From NCBI GenBank assembly GCA_903951425.1, contig CAJBBX010000030.1, positions 1 through 33,962 on the forward strand: a stretch of DNA of 33,962 bases, in the 5' to 3' direction. Under the pieces are notes generated by a model. The model ran no database searches. It saw nothing but the letters and a program-made list of their open reading frames with translations, and was not told the DNA's origin. This DNA is from an uncultured Chthonomonas sp. (GTDB taxonomy: Bacteria > Armatimonadota > Chthonomonadetes > Chthonomonadales > CAJBBX01). Positions 24,416 to 33,406 of this stretch are shown piece after piece (within the stretch, counting starts at the first letter, position 1; each line of letters starts with the position of its first letter). Both the position numbers and the translations under genes were made by a program.

Positions 24416-26446
24416 CTACAGGCCGCCGAGGTCCTGACCGGGCTCGGCGTGCCGCGGGAACGTGACCGTGACCGTGGTTCCTCCGCCCAGCACACTGGCG
24501 AGCTCCACCGCGCCGCCGTTCTGGTGAGCGATGCCCTGCACGGCAGGCAGTCCGAGCCCCTGCCCCTCACCCAGGCGCTTGGTGGTGGCGAACGGCTCGA
24601 ACGCGCTGGCAATCTGGTCCGGCGGCATGCCACAGCCACTGTCCTGGACGCTCAGGGCCACGTATTCGCCGGAGGGTACGCGGATGCCGCACACAACCTC
24701 GGAGACCTGTCGGGCAACGTTGTACGTTTGAACTCTGACGCGCCCAGAGCCGCCGCAAGCGTCGCGGGAGTTGGAGCAGAGCTGCTCGAGCACGTACTCG
24801 ACCTGCGCAGCATCAAGATGCACTGGCCAGAGGTCGGAGCCAGGCTGCCAGACCAGTTCCATGCCAGGGCCCAGGGTGCGCTGCACTCCCGGTATTAGCC
24901 GGCCGACGGCCTGGTTCAGGTCCATGCGCCGGGGCATAATGATCGCCTTGCTCGCGTAGGCCAGAAGCTGCCGAACCGTGCCGGCTGCACGCCGGCACTC
25001 GGAGAGGACCTGCCGCAGCATCTCCTGGGACGGGTGGCAGTGCGGCACGTCGTCCATTGCAAGCTCAGTTAGCCCCATGATTGCGGCGAGCTGGTTGTTA
25101 ATATCGTGCGCCACGCCTCCGGCCAAGCGGCCGACGCTATCCATGCGGCGCGCCTCCATCAGATCGCGCTCCATGGCGATACGGTCCGCCTCAGCCCGCC
25201 GCCGCTCGGTGATGTCACGCGAGATGCCCACGTAGCCCGCCAGCTCGCCGTCAGGCGTGAGAAGTCCGGTGACCGCCGCCTCGGTCCAGACCGTGGTACC
25301 GTCCTTGCACGGCTGCTCCAGTTCACCGCGGAAGACGGCTTCCTTGCCGCCCGCGGCCAGCGCTTCGCTCCCACCCGCCATGGCTGCCAGGGCGACAGCC
25401 AGCGATCCCGGGGTGAGCACATCCTCTATCGGCTGGTCAATCACCTCGGCCGGCGTGTAGCCGCGGAGCTTCTCCACCGACGGGCTGACGTAACCGAACC
25501 GGCCGTCCGGGCCCAGCGTCCAGATCACATCGAGCACGTTGTCGGCCAGCAAGCGGTAGTGTTCCTCGCTGGCTCGAAGGGCGGCGGTGCCGGCCAGATG
25601 CTCCATCTCGGCGACGGCCCTGACGGCGGCATTGCGGAGTACCGATTCGACCGTGGTTCGTCGAGCCAGCGGAGTGCGCAGGACACAGGCGATAACGCCG
25701 ATGGCCTCGCCCTGGTATCCCCGCAACTCGACGCCGACATAACTCTCGGCGGCCATCCCCTGCAGCATGGCGTGGTCGGGGAAAAACCGTCGGACGCCGA
25801 TGGGGTAGCAGGCGAAGCCTGTCCTGACCGCCTCACCGCAAGGCGTGCCTTCCAGGTCGTAGTCCAGGTCAGGCCTCATCTCGCCGTCGACCCAGAGGGC
25901 CACGGTGTGAATCTGCCGGCCATCATCAGAGAGGCGGCCGATACCGACGACATCCAGCGCCAGGGCGCTCCCAAGGTACCCGGCAAGGCGGCGGAAGAAG
26001 GCGCCGGGCTCGGGTCCGCTATCGAGGGAGCCCACCATACGCAACGCATCGCGGACCAAACGACTGTCGGAGGCGTCCTCGATGGTGATGCAGACCAAGT
26101 CGGTGCTGTTGGCCGGACGGAACACGGTACAGCGGAGCAGGCCGTCTTCAGTAGTGTGCTCGAAGACGCGCGGCTCGCCCGTCCGGATGGCGGCGCCCAC
26201 TTCATCCATCCAGATCGGCTCCAGATCGGGCCACACCCGGGTGACGCAGTTGCCGATCAGGTGATCGAGCGGGTGGTTCACAAGGCGCACGAACCACTCA
26301 TTAACCGAGACCACCGTCGCGTCGATGGGTCGGCCCGACGCGTCCGTCTCGACCATCAGCGACGCCCCCGCCATGGGCAGCGCGGCGATGAGCGCCGCCA
26401 CAGCGCCGTTATGCTGCGGAGTGGTGCTGCAGGTCATACGGGGCAT
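24416..26446 (-). CDS. Soluble PAS-GAF-PAS histidine kinase
   Basis: This encodes 676 residues from the ATG at 26446; no signal peptide or membrane helix, so it is cytosolic. Domains: a divergent PAS-like region (about 15-130, VVSVNEWFVRLVNHPL), GAF (about 145-285, ALALDVVGIGRLSDDGR), PAS with PAC (about 293-420, DVIWTLGPDGRFGYVSPS to VGISRDITERRR), HisKA (about 433-500) with the phospho-acceptor H447 in GGVAHDINN, and HATPase (about 540-676) with N box NSRDACG, G1 DSGCGMP, F box FEPFATTK and G2 GQGLGLP. The family senses a ligand or redox state and phosphorylates a response regulator. No partner regulator is adjacent, so it is an orphan. The start region is unclear: AGGAG lies 13 bases upstream of this ATG, and a tiny ORF overlaps it. 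M at 26437 is an alternative. Confidence 0.88.
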   Translation of the reverse strand: MPRMTCSTTPQHNGAVAALIAALPMAGASLMVETDASGRPIDATVVSVNEWFVRLVNHPLDHLIGNCVTRVWPDLEPIWMDEVGAAIRTGEPRVFEHTTEDGLLRCTVFRPANSTDLVCITIEDASDSRLVRDALRMVGSLDSGPEPGAFFRRLAGYLGSALALDVVGIGRLSDDGRQIHTVALWVDGEMRPDLDYDLEGTPCGEAVRTGFACYPIGVRRFFPDHAMLQGMAAESYVGVELRGYQGEAIGVIACVLRTPLARRTTVESVLRNAAVRAVAEMEHLAGTAALRASEEHYRLLADNVLDVIWTLGPDGRFGYVSPSVEKLRGYTPAEVIDQPIEDVLTPGSLAVALAAMAGGSEALAAGGKEAVFRGELEQPCKDGTTVWTEAAVTGLLTPDGELAGYVGISRDITERRRAEADRIAMERDLMEARRMDSVGRLAGGVAHDINNQLAAIMGLTELAMDDVPHCHPSQEMLRQVLSECRRAAGTVRQLLAYASKAIIMPRRMDLNQAVGRLIPGVQRTLGPGMELVWQPGSDLWPVHLDAAQVEYVLEQLCSNSRDACGGSGRVRVQTYNVARQVSEVVCGIRVPSGEYVALSVQDSGCGMPPDQIASAFEPFATTKRLGEGQGLGLPAVQGIAHQNGGAVELASVLGGGTTVTVTFPRHAEPGQDLGGL

Positions 26447-26457
26447 CGGAATGTCAT
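26434..26457 (-). promoter_or_regulatory. Seven-codon overlapping leader ORF before the histidine kinase
   Basis: On the minus strand, ATG at 26457 encodes MTFRCPV and ends in a TGA that overlaps the in-frame kinase Met codon at 26437 as ATGA. AGGAG lies only two bases before its ATG and 13 before the ATG at 26446, so neither spacing is ideal. It may couple translation of the kinase to a leader, or be coincidence. Confidence 0.25.
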
Positions 26458-26712
26458 CTCTCCTCAGGCATGCGAGTCCACTGCGGGAGCAGGAACTCAC
26501 CCAGAGATGATGAGGCCAGACCGTAGCGGGCTGATACGGACCTACGTCCCCATGCGGCAAAGCCGTAAGCGCCAGAGCCCCATACGTATCCCGAGGCCAG
26601 GGAAGCGGCGCTGGGGCCAGAATCGCGTAATGTCCTCGCACTCCTGGCCATGCCGTGCCAAACTAACCCCATTGCGCGGCCTGACCCAGGCCGTCGGAGG
26701 GAGGGCAATACG

Positions 26713-28599
26713 TTGGCGTGTCACACGGTAGGGCTCATGGTGGCTGCGGCGCTCCTGGCGGGCCTCGGCTGCGCGGCTGTTGCCGCGCCGGGCGCCTCGC
26801 AGCCCAAGCGGCTGAAGCGCGGCGACGGCTACTTCGGCGTCCATTTCGACTTCCATGCAGGCAAGGACTGCACTGAGGTGGGCAAGAACACCACCCGCAA
26901 GATGGTCGAGACCATCCTGGACATCCTGCAGCCCGACTATGTGCAGACCGACTGCAAGGGCCACCCCGGCCTGACCAGCTATCCCACGCGCGTGGGCAAT
27001 CAGGCTCCAGGCTTCGTGGGCGACCCGTTGAAGGTCTGGCGCGAAGTCACAGCCGAGCGCGGCGTGTCGCTCATCATGCACTACTCCGGCGTCTGGGACT
27101 CCGAGGCCATCCGCAAGGACCCGACATGGGGCACGATCAACGCGGACGGCTCCGTCAACCCCAACGCCACGTCGCGGTTCGGCCCCTACGCCGATAGGCT
27201 CCTCATACCGCAACTACGCGAGATGAACCGGGAGTGGGGCGTCGACGGAGCATGGGTGGACGGCGAGTGCTGGGCCGCGGCCCCCGACTGGAGCGAAGCC
27301 GCCGCGGCCGCCTTCAAGAAGGCCACCGGATACGACACCGTGCCCCGCGGCCGCAAGGACCCGCATTGGTACGAATTCATGCAGTTCAGCCGGCAAGCGT
27401 TCCGCGACTACCTGCGCCACTACATCACCGAAGTGCGCAGGACCAACCCCGGGATGCAGATCTGCAGCAACTGGGCTTTCACCGACCACATGCCCGAACC
27501 GGTGAGCATCCCCGTGGACTGGATCTCCGGCGACTTCTCGCCATCCGACAGCGTCGACTCGGCCCGCTTCTCGGCTCGCTACATCGCCGGCCAGGGCAAG
27601 CCATGGGACCTCATGGCCTGGAGCTTCGCCGCGCCGCCCAACACCCCGTGGCAACCCAAGTCCGCCCCACAGCTCATGCGGGAGGCCGCCCTGGTGCTGG
27701 CGCTGGGCGGCGGCTTCCAGGCCTACATCACGCAGAACCGCGACGGCTCGGTGGATCTAGGCAAGGTGCCTGTCATGGGCGAAGTCGGCAAGTTCGTCCG
27801 GGCAAGGCAGCCCTACTGCCAGGGCGCCGTGCAGGTGCCGCAGGTGGCGCTCCTCTACTCCACATATGACCACTACCGCCGCGCCGGCGGCCTCTTCTCC
27901 CGCGACCTGGGCTCAATGTCCGGCACGCTGGAGGCGCTCGTGGAGGGCAGGCAATCCGTCAGCATCGTGGGCGAGCATATGCTCAAGGGGAAGATGGGCA
28001 GCTACCCGCTCATCGTCCTGCCCGAGACCCAGGAGTTGGAGCCGGACTTCATCCGCGAACTGACGGCGTACGTGCGCGGCGGCGGCTCGCTGCTGCTGGT
28101 GGGGCCCGGCCCTGCGCGCCTCTTCGCCGACCTGCTGGCCGGCGCCTCCGCGCGTCAGGCCGGGGGCGGCACGGTGGACTACGCCCGCGTGGGCAAAGGC
28201 GCCGTGGCCTCCATGCCCGGAGCCTTCAGCCAGGCCTACCTCGGCAACCAGCCGGCAGAGGCTCGCGCAAAGCTGAACGGCGCCGTCGGCCTCCTGTTTG
28301 AGAAGCCGTTGGTCGAGGTGAGCGGGTCGGACAGCGTCGATGTCGTGGTGACACGCGTGAAGAGGAAGCTCTCGGTGCAGATGATCAACTGCTCGGGCCC
28401 GCACCGCTCTATCGAGCAGCCGGTCATCGCGTCGATCGATCCCATCGGCCCGCTCACTGTGCGCATCCGCCGCGCCACGAAGCCCGCGAAGGTGACCCTG
28501 CAGCCCGACGGCACGCCGCTGGCCTTCACGCAGAGCAAGGGAATCACCACCGTCACTGTGCCGAAGCTCGAGATCCACGGCGTCGTCGTCGTCGAGTAG
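26713..28599 (+). CDS. Secreted GH29/GHL6-like glycosidase with amidotransferase-like domain
   Basis: This encodes 628 residues from a TTG at 26713, chosen because GGAGGGAGGG ends a few bases upstream and a signal peptide (MACHTVGLMVAAALLAGLGC...) follows; the ATG at 26737 is an alternative. Residues about 35-340 form a (beta/alpha)8 barrel: YFGVHFDFHAG, PDYVQTDCKGHPG, VSLIMHYSGVWD, and VDGAWVDGECW (177-187; D183 and E185 are candidate catalytic acids). This pattern is seen in alpha-L-fucosidase-like (GH29) and GHL6 proteins. Residues about 370-480 resemble the glutamine-amidotransferase-like domain of GH42-type enzymes (LIVLPETQELEPDFIRELTAYV, GGSLLLVGPG). The C-terminus is a beta-sandwich. 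The substrate is unknown, possibly fucosylated or galactosylated glycan. It is transcribed away from one histidine kinase and towards another, and ends at a strong terminator. Confidence 0.78.
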   Translation: MACHTVGLMVAAALLAGLGCAAVAAPGASQPKRLKRGDGYFGVHFDFHAGKDCTEVGKNTTRKMVETILDILQPDYVQTDCKGHPGLTSYPTRVGNQAPGFVGDPLKVWREVTAERGVSLIMHYSGVWDSEAIRKDPTWGTINADGSVNPNATSRFGPYADRLLIPQLREMNREWGVDGAWVDGECWAAAPDWSEAAAAAFKKATGYDTVPRGRKDPHWYEFMQFSRQAFRDYLRHYITEVRRTNPGMQICSNWAFTDHMPEPVSIPVDWISGDFSPSDSVDSARFSARYIAGQGKPWDLMAWSFAAPPNTPWQPKSAPQLMREAALVLALGGGFQAYITQNRDGSVDLGKVPVMGEVGKFVRARQPYCQGAVQVPQVALLYSTYDHYRRAGGLFSRDLGSMSGTLEALVEGRQSVSIVGEHMLKGKMGSYPLIVLPETQELEPDFIRELTAYVRGGGSLLLVGPGPARLFADLLAGASARQAGGGTVDYARVGKGAVASMPGAFSQAYLGNQPAEARAKLNGAVGLLFEKPLVEVSGSDSVDVVVTRVKRKLSVQMINCSGPHRSIEQPVIASIDPIGPLTVRIRRATKPAKVTLQPDGTPLAFTQSKGITTVTVPKLEIHGVVVVE

Positions 28600-28615
28600 C
28601 CGCCCTGTCGCAGCA

Positions 28616-28651
28616 AGAGGCCCCGGGGTCACCCCTGGGGCCTTCATTTTT
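28616..28651 (+). terminator. Intrinsic terminator of the GH29/GHL6-like gene
   Basis: The stem AGGCCCCGGGG pairs with CCCCTGGGGCCT through one G-T wobble, with a TCA-type loop, and is followed by TTCATTTTT. It begins 17 bases after the TAG of the plus-strand gene. On the other strand no good T-run follows, so it mainly serves the plus strand while shielding the convergent kinase gene. Confidence 0.88.
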
Positions 28652-28668
28652 CGGTCAGCCGCGCACGT

Positions 28669-31600
28669 TCATGGATCGTCGCGACTGAGGACCTCGCGGA
28701 CCTTGTCGCCGAGGGCAGCCATGCTGACAGGTTTGTGCAGGAACGGCATCGCGGGACCGACCACAATGCGATTGTCGGTGTAGCCCGATACAATGATGGC
28801 CTTGAGGTCGGGGATGCTCCGGCGCAGGCGGCGGATCACCTCATTGCCGTCCATGCTCGGCATGACCATATCGGTGAGGACCAGGTCCGGGAAGAGCCCC
28901 TTCTCCTCAACCAGGAGCAACGCCTCCCCACCGTTTGCCGCCAGGGTCACCCGGTACTTCATGTGCGTGAGCATCTGCCCCATCAGCTCGCGCAGGCCTG
29001 CTTCATCCTCGACCACCAGGATATGCTCACCGCCGCTGGCCCGCACTGAGGAGTCGGTCCTGGTGTCCGCCGGTTCGGCCGCGTCCAGGGTCTGTGGCAG
29101 GTAAACGCTGAAGGTCGTGCCGCTCCCAGGCTCAGACTGCACGTCGATGCAGCCGCCCGACTGCCGGACGATTCCGTACACGGTGGCCAGCCCGAGTCCG
29201 GTGCCCTTGCCCCGCTCCTTGGTCGTGAAGAACGGCTCGAAGATGCGCTGCTGCGTCTCGGCGTCCATTCCCGCACCGGTGTCGGTCACGGTGAGCTTCA
29301 CATAGGGCCCCGGCTGCATAGAAACGTGTCGATCCGCAAAGGCCTGGTCCGCTTCGCCGTTGGCCGTCTCGACGGTAAGCCTGCCGCCATCCGGCATGGC
29401 GTCGCGCGCGTTGACCACGAGGTTCATGACCACCTGTTCGATCTGCCCCGGATCAGCAAGCACCGGGCCGACGCCGGCGGCGAGCGCCATCGTCAGCTCT
29501 ATGTCCTCGCCGATTAGCCGGCCGAGCATCCGCTCGATGTTCCGCACCAGGGCGTTGAGGTCGACCACCTCCGGTTTCAGCGTCTGCTTCCGACTGAATG
29601 CCAGTAGCTGCCGGGTCAAGGTCGCCGAGCGCTCGCCGGCCGCAACGATCTCCGCGATATCGGCTCGCAGCGGATCGCCTGCCTGCAGTCCGTCCAGCGC
29701 CAGCTGCCCGTAGCCGATGATGATGCCGAGCATGTTGTTGAAGTCATGGGCGACGCCGCCCGCCAACCGGCCCACCGTCTCCATCTTCTGCGCCTGTGTG
29801 ACCTGGGACTGGAGCCTCTCCCGCTCCGCTTCGGCCTGCTTGCTCTCGGTGATATCGTGGATCACCGAGTAGAGGACGGAGCGGCCGGCCTCGGTCAGGC
29901 TACTGCTGAAGACGGCGACGTCGCGCACCGATCCGTCCGCCAGGCGATGGCGGAACTCGAAGTAGCTCTTCTTATGCGCCCGGGCTTTCTCCATCTCCTC
30001 CTTGACCGACCTGTCGTCGAGCAGGTTGATGTCCTGTATGTGCATTCGGCGCAACTGGTCGCGGGACCAACCATAGAAGGACACCGCGGCCGGATTCGCG
30101 TCGATGATCGCGCCCGTCGCGGGATCGACCACCAGCATCACGGCCGCGTGGTTCTCGATCAGGGTCTGGAACCTGAACTCGCTGCGCTCGCGCGCCTCCT
30201 CAGACTGGTGGCGAGCCAGCGCGGTGCCGAGGCTCGAAGCCAGGTTCTCAACCAGCGGGATCACAGGGGGCGGGAAGCTACCTGGAGCCCTGCAGGCCAG
30301 GTGCAGCAGCCCCAGCGTCTCTTCGCCGTGCCGGATGGGCACGAGCGCCACGGACGCGAACCCCTCATGGATGCACCGGTTGCGCGGGTTGAACCGCGGA
30401 TCCTCGGACGCCGGCATATCCGCCAGCGGGATGGCGTTGTTGGCGAAGCAACTCCCTCGCCCAGTGAACAGCGGATTGGATCGATCGACCTGGCCTGAGA
30501 TGACAAGCCCGCAGGTGCATTCAAGGCGAGGGGTGCCGTCCGGATGGCGGCAGACGCCTCCGTCTTGGAGGCCGGCAAGCAGCGAGCCCTCGGCCCGCAG
30601 GAACTCCTCGCTGAACCCCTGGCTGCCGTAATACGGATAGTCGTCGCCCTGTCGGAGGCGAATGCCGACGGCATCGAGACCCGTCTGCTCCCTCAGGACG
30701 CAGGCCGTGCTCTGCAGGACATCCTGCAGAGCCAGGTCCCGGTCGCTGAGCAGGGCCAGGAGCGTCGCCCCCGTCTGCAGGTACGCCTCAATACGCTTCC
30801 TGTCGGTGATGTCCTGTACGATGCCGATGGACTGGACGATGTGACCGTCTGCGTCGCGCTCGTGCAGGCACTGATCCCGGACGTGGCGGACCTCGCCGGT
30901 AGCCTTGCGGATTATTCGGTGCTCGATCTCGTATCCGTCACTTCCGTCGCGCGCTGAGCCTGTATGTGCATCCAGAACAGCGGCCAGATCGTTCGGGTGG
31001 ACAGAACCCCGCAGAGTGTCAACGGTGGCGGTGATCTCCTGGGGATCGTATCCCACAATGCGGTAGACCTCGTCCGACCAGTCGAGACGGCCAGTCGCCA
31101 CGTCCAGCTTCCAGCTGCCGACGTGGGCGAGTTCCTGAGACCGCGCCAGCATAGCAGCGCTTTCCCGTAGCTCGTGCTCGGAATACTTGCGCTCGGTGAT
31201 GTCCTGGATCTGAGAGATAAAGTGCAGCGGGGCGCCGTGCGCGTCCCTGACTAGCGAAACCGCCAGCAACACCCAGACGATGTGTCCGTCCTTGTGGCGG
31301 TACCGCTTCTCCATCTCGTAGCTCTCGATCTCGCCGGCGAGCATTCGTCGCACAAAGTCGAGGTCCAGCTCCAGGTCCGCCGGGTGGGTGATCTCCTGGA
31401 ATGTCAAGCGCATCAACTCGGGCTCGGTATAGCCGAGGATGTGGCAAACGCGCCGGTTCGCCTTGAGCCACCTCCCATCGGGAGACACCAGGGCGACGCC
31501 TATGGCAGAGTGTTCGAAGGCATTGCGGAACCGCGACTCGCTCAGTTGCAGGGCCTCGTCGTCCAGCTTGCGCTCGGTGATGTCCTCCTCGACCGCAAGG

Positions 31601-32805
31601 TAGTGCGTGATGCGCCCGTCGGCGTCGAGGACCGGGGCGATCGAGACCGACTCCCAGTACAGGTGGCCGTCCTTGTGGCGATTGTGCAACTCGCCGCGCC
31701 ACTCCCGGCCGGACGAGATCGCCGCCCACAACTCGCTGTAGGTCTTGGCGGCCGTCTCGCCGGACTGCAGGAACCGAGGCGTACGGCCCATGACCTCCTC
31801 GGCCGTGTACCCGCTATCGTTCTCGAAGGCCCGGTTCACGTAGATGATGCGGGCCTCGGCGTCCGTGATCATGACTGCTGCCGGACTCTGCTCAACGGCC
31901 AGGGCAAGCTGCCGAAGCTTCGCCTCCGCGTGCTTGCGCTCGGTGATATCCACCTCGGAACCTGCCATGCGGACGACCTGGCCGGCCGCGTTGCGCACGC
32001 CCTTGCCGCGGCCCAGCACCCAGATGAAGGAGCCGTCCTTGCACCGAACGCGATACTCCGCCGCGAAGCAGTCGTTGCCGCCGCTGACGTGGTCCTCAAC
32101 TGCGGCCATGACGCGCGTAACATCCTCGGGATGGATACGGGAACTCCACTCGGCCTCAGAGTCGCCGATCTCGTCTTCGGCGTAGCCACGCATCGCCTTC
32201 CACCGGGCAGAAAGGTGGACGCGCTTGGCGGCAAGATTCCAGTCCCATATCCCGCCGGCGGCTCCCTCAAGCACAAGCTGGTGGCGCGCCTCGACCTCCC
32301 GGACGGCCTCCTGGCCGCTTCGGCGTTGGTCCTCGGCACCCAGCGCCGCAGCGACGATGCTGAGGAGTGCGAGCGCCTCGGGACGGACCTCCACGTCGGC
32401 CTGATAGGCCGCGCAGAGGCAACCGACAGCCTGGCCGCCCATGAACACCGCGTGCCCTGCGAAGGTATTGAACCCGGGTGGCGCGGGAGCGCAGGACGGG
32501 TCAGGCAGGCCGCGGGAGACGACCCCTGCGCGCACACCGCCACGGATAATATCGTCGCACACACCCCCGAAGGGCTGTCCCACCGGATCGAGGCCCGCCG
32601 GAAGGTTCCACTGGCCGGCGGAACGAAGCCCACCGTCGGCGATCCGGTTGTAGACCGCGCAAGCCGCGCCTGCCAGGCCGCCGCACAGCGCCGTCAGGGC
32701 CTCGACATTGGCGTCGGGATCGGGTCCAAGCCCCATGAGGCAGGCGCCGACGTCTGCAAGTGCTACCTCACCAGTCATCCCCGATACCCCGGCCCACTCG
32801 CCCAT
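28669..32805 (-). CDS. Large soluble hybrid histidine kinase (GAF, five PAS, second GAF, HisKA, HATPase, receiver)
   Basis: This encodes 1378 residues from the ATG at 32805, with GGAGG six bases upstream. No membrane segment is seen. Domains: GAF (about 30-160); PAS/PAC units at about 173-290, 298-420, 422-545 and 552-670, each ending in a DITERK- or DITDRK-type PAC motif; a Cys-rich GAF (about 683-860; C752, C763, C765, C786, C811); a fifth PAS (about 879-990); HisKA with H1020 in GGVAHDFNN; HATPase (about 1120-1235; NARDAMP, DTGAGMD, FEPFFTTK, GTGLGLA); and a receiver (about 1258-1375) with D1312 in LVLTDMVMP and the Lys of FLHKPVS. Such kinases integrate several signals and phosphorylate their own receiver, then a phosphotransfer partner not visible here. 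A good promoter lies at 32881-32909. The five cysteines in the second GAF could bind a metal, cluster or disulfide. Confidence 0.93.
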   Translation of the reverse strand: MGEWAGVSGMTGEVALADVGACLMGLGPDPDANVEALTALCGGLAGAACAVYNRIADGGLRSAGQWNLPAGLDPVGQPFGGVCDDIIRGGVRAGVVSRGLPDPSCAPAPPGFNTFAGHAVFMGGQAVGCLCAAYQADVEVRPEALALLSIVAAALGAEDQRRSGQEAVREVEARHQLVLEGAAGGIWDWNLAAKRVHLSARWKAMRGYAEDEIGDSEAEWSSRIHPEDVTRVMAAVEDHVSGGNDCFAAEYRVRCKDGSFIWVLGRGKGVRNAAGQVVRMAGSEVDITERKHAEAKLRQLALAVEQSPAAVMITDAEARIIYVNRAFENDSGYTAEEVMGRTPRFLQSGETAAKTYSELWAAISSGREWRGELHNRHKDGHLYWESVSIAPVLDADGRITHYLAVEEDITERKLDDEALQLSESRFRNAFEHSAIGVALVSPDGRWLKANRRVCHILGYTEPELMRLTFQEITHPADLELDLDFVRRMLAGEIESYEMEKRYRHKDGHIVWVLLAVSLVRDAHGAPLHFISQIQDITERKYSEHELRESAAMLARSQELAHVGSWKLDVATGRLDWSDEVYRIVGYDPQEITATVDTLRGSVHPNDLAAVLDAHTGSARDGSDGYEIEHRIIRKATGEVRHVRDQCLHERDADGHIVQSIGIVQDITDRKRIEAYLQTGATLLALLSDRDLALQDVLQSTACVLREQTGLDAVGIRLRQGDDYPYYGSQGFSEEFLRAEGSLLAGLQDGGVCRHPDGTPRLECTCGLVISGQVDRSNPLFTGRGSCFANNAIPLADMPASEDPRFNPRNRCIHEGFASVALVPIRHGEETLGLLHLACRAPGSFPPPVIPLVENLASSLGTALARHQSEEARERSEFRFQTLIENHAAVMLVVDPATGAIIDANPAAVSFYGWSRDQLRRMHIQDINLLDDRSVKEEMEKARAHKKSYFEFRHRLADGSVRDVAVFSSSLTEAGRSVLYSVIHDITESKQAEAERERLQSQVTQAQKMETVGRLAGGVAHDFNNMLGIIIGYGQLALDGLQAGDPLRADIAEIVAAGERSATLTRQLLAFSRKQTLKPEVVDLNALVRNIERMLGRLIGEDIELTMALAAGVGPVLADPGQIEQVVMNLVVNARDAMPDGGRLTVETANGEADQAFADRHVSMQPGPYVKLTVTDTGAGMDAETQQRIFEPFFTTKERGKGTGLGLATVYGIVRQSGGCIDVQSEPGSGTTFSVYLPQTLDAAEPADTRTDSSVRASGGEHILVVEDEAGLRELMGQMLTHMKYRVTLAANGGEALLLVEEKGLFPDLVLTDMVMPSMDGNEVIRRLRRSIPDLKAIIVSGYTDNRIVVGPAMPFLHKPVSMAALGDKVREVLSRDDP

Positions 32806-32880
32806 GGTCAACCTCCGGCCCGCCACACGCCGCCTCGCCGGCACGCACCTGCATCCGAGACTGCTAACGGCCCGCGGATA

Positions 32881-32909
32881 ACTCTACCGCCAACAACCAT
32901 ATCCGTCAA
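32881..32909 (-). promoter_or_regulatory. Sigma70-type promoter for the hybrid kinase
   Basis: On the minus strand TTGACG (complement of 32904-32909) and TAGAGT (complement of 32881-32886) are separated by exactly 17 bases. Transcription would start about 70 bases upstream of the kinase ATG. Local sequence is AT-richer than its surroundings. The rest of 32806-33049 shows only an imperfect GC-rich dyad around 32942-32976. Confidence 0.65.
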
Positions 32910-33049
32910 TTAGGGTTCGCAGACGCTCGCAAGCCAACGCAGGCCCGGGCAAGGGTCTTTGGGGAACCCGGCCCCTGATGGAAGCGACGGCGGGACGGGA
33001 GCAACGCGCTACAGAGAGGCAGGACCGTGTCGCTCAAGGGACCGGGCTG

Positions 33050-33088
33050 AACACAAGAAAGGGGCCGAAGCGATCGCTTCGGCCCCTG
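33050..33088 (-). terminator. Intrinsic terminator of tRNA-Asp: perfect 26-bp palindrome
   Basis: Positions 33061-33086 are a perfect palindrome (GGGGCCGAAGCG, centre AT, then the complement). On the minus strand it is followed by TTTCTTGTG. It lies seven bases after the tRNA 3' end, so it terminates the tRNA transcript. The centre is GCGATCGC. Confidence 0.85.
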
Positions 33089-33092
33089 TGGG

Positions 33093-33167
33093 CGGGGATG
33101 ACGAGACTTGAACTCGCGGCCTCCTACGTGACAGGCAGGCGCTCTAACCGGTCTGAGCTACACCCCC
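33093..33167 (-). tRNA. tRNA-Asp (anticodon GTC)
   Basis: The cloverleaf folds fully. The acceptor GGGGGTG pairs with CATCCCC (one G-T), with discriminator G at 33093. D stem is GCTC/GAGC. Anticodon stem is CCTGC/GTAGG (one G-T) with loop CTGTCAC, giving anticodon GTC. The variable loop has five bases and the T arm is GCGAG-TTCAAGT-CTCGT. The 3' CCA is not encoded (CCCAC follows), so it must be added by the CCA enzyme. It stands alone, with its own promoter and terminator. Confidence 0.95.
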
Positions 33168-33220
33168 ACGGTACTGCGAGGGCGATCCGATCCGTGGATC
33201 GCTACCCCTACAGGCGTGTC

Positions 33221-33251
33221 AGGATACCTCACGGCACCCCGTCGCTGTCAA
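33221..33251 (-). promoter_or_regulatory. Probable promoter of tRNA-Asp
   Basis: On the minus strand a perfect TTGACA (complement of 33246-33251) is followed after 19 bases by TATCCT (complement of 33221-33226); GGTATC two bases nearer gives a 17-base spacer. The tRNA begins about 53 bases beyond the -10. A 7-bp dyad, GCGATCC/GGATCGC (33182-33202), lies in the leader and may guide 5' processing. Confidence 0.5.
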
Positions 33252-33406
33252 CGTCAGGTGCGCGAGAGAGCGAAAATGGCCGGGACCGAAGGCAAGGCGG
33301 CTATCATGCTGTGTACGGGACGCCGCCGGCATCATGCCGTAGCCATGTGGCACAGACCCGCAATGCGGCTGTCATCAGTCGGGCAACTGGGACTGGAGGA
33401 GAGACC

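Noticed and set aside
31282-32913. Plus-strand open frame of 543 codons
   Set aside because: It is antisense to the PAS repeats of the hybrid kinase and reads as complement sequence.
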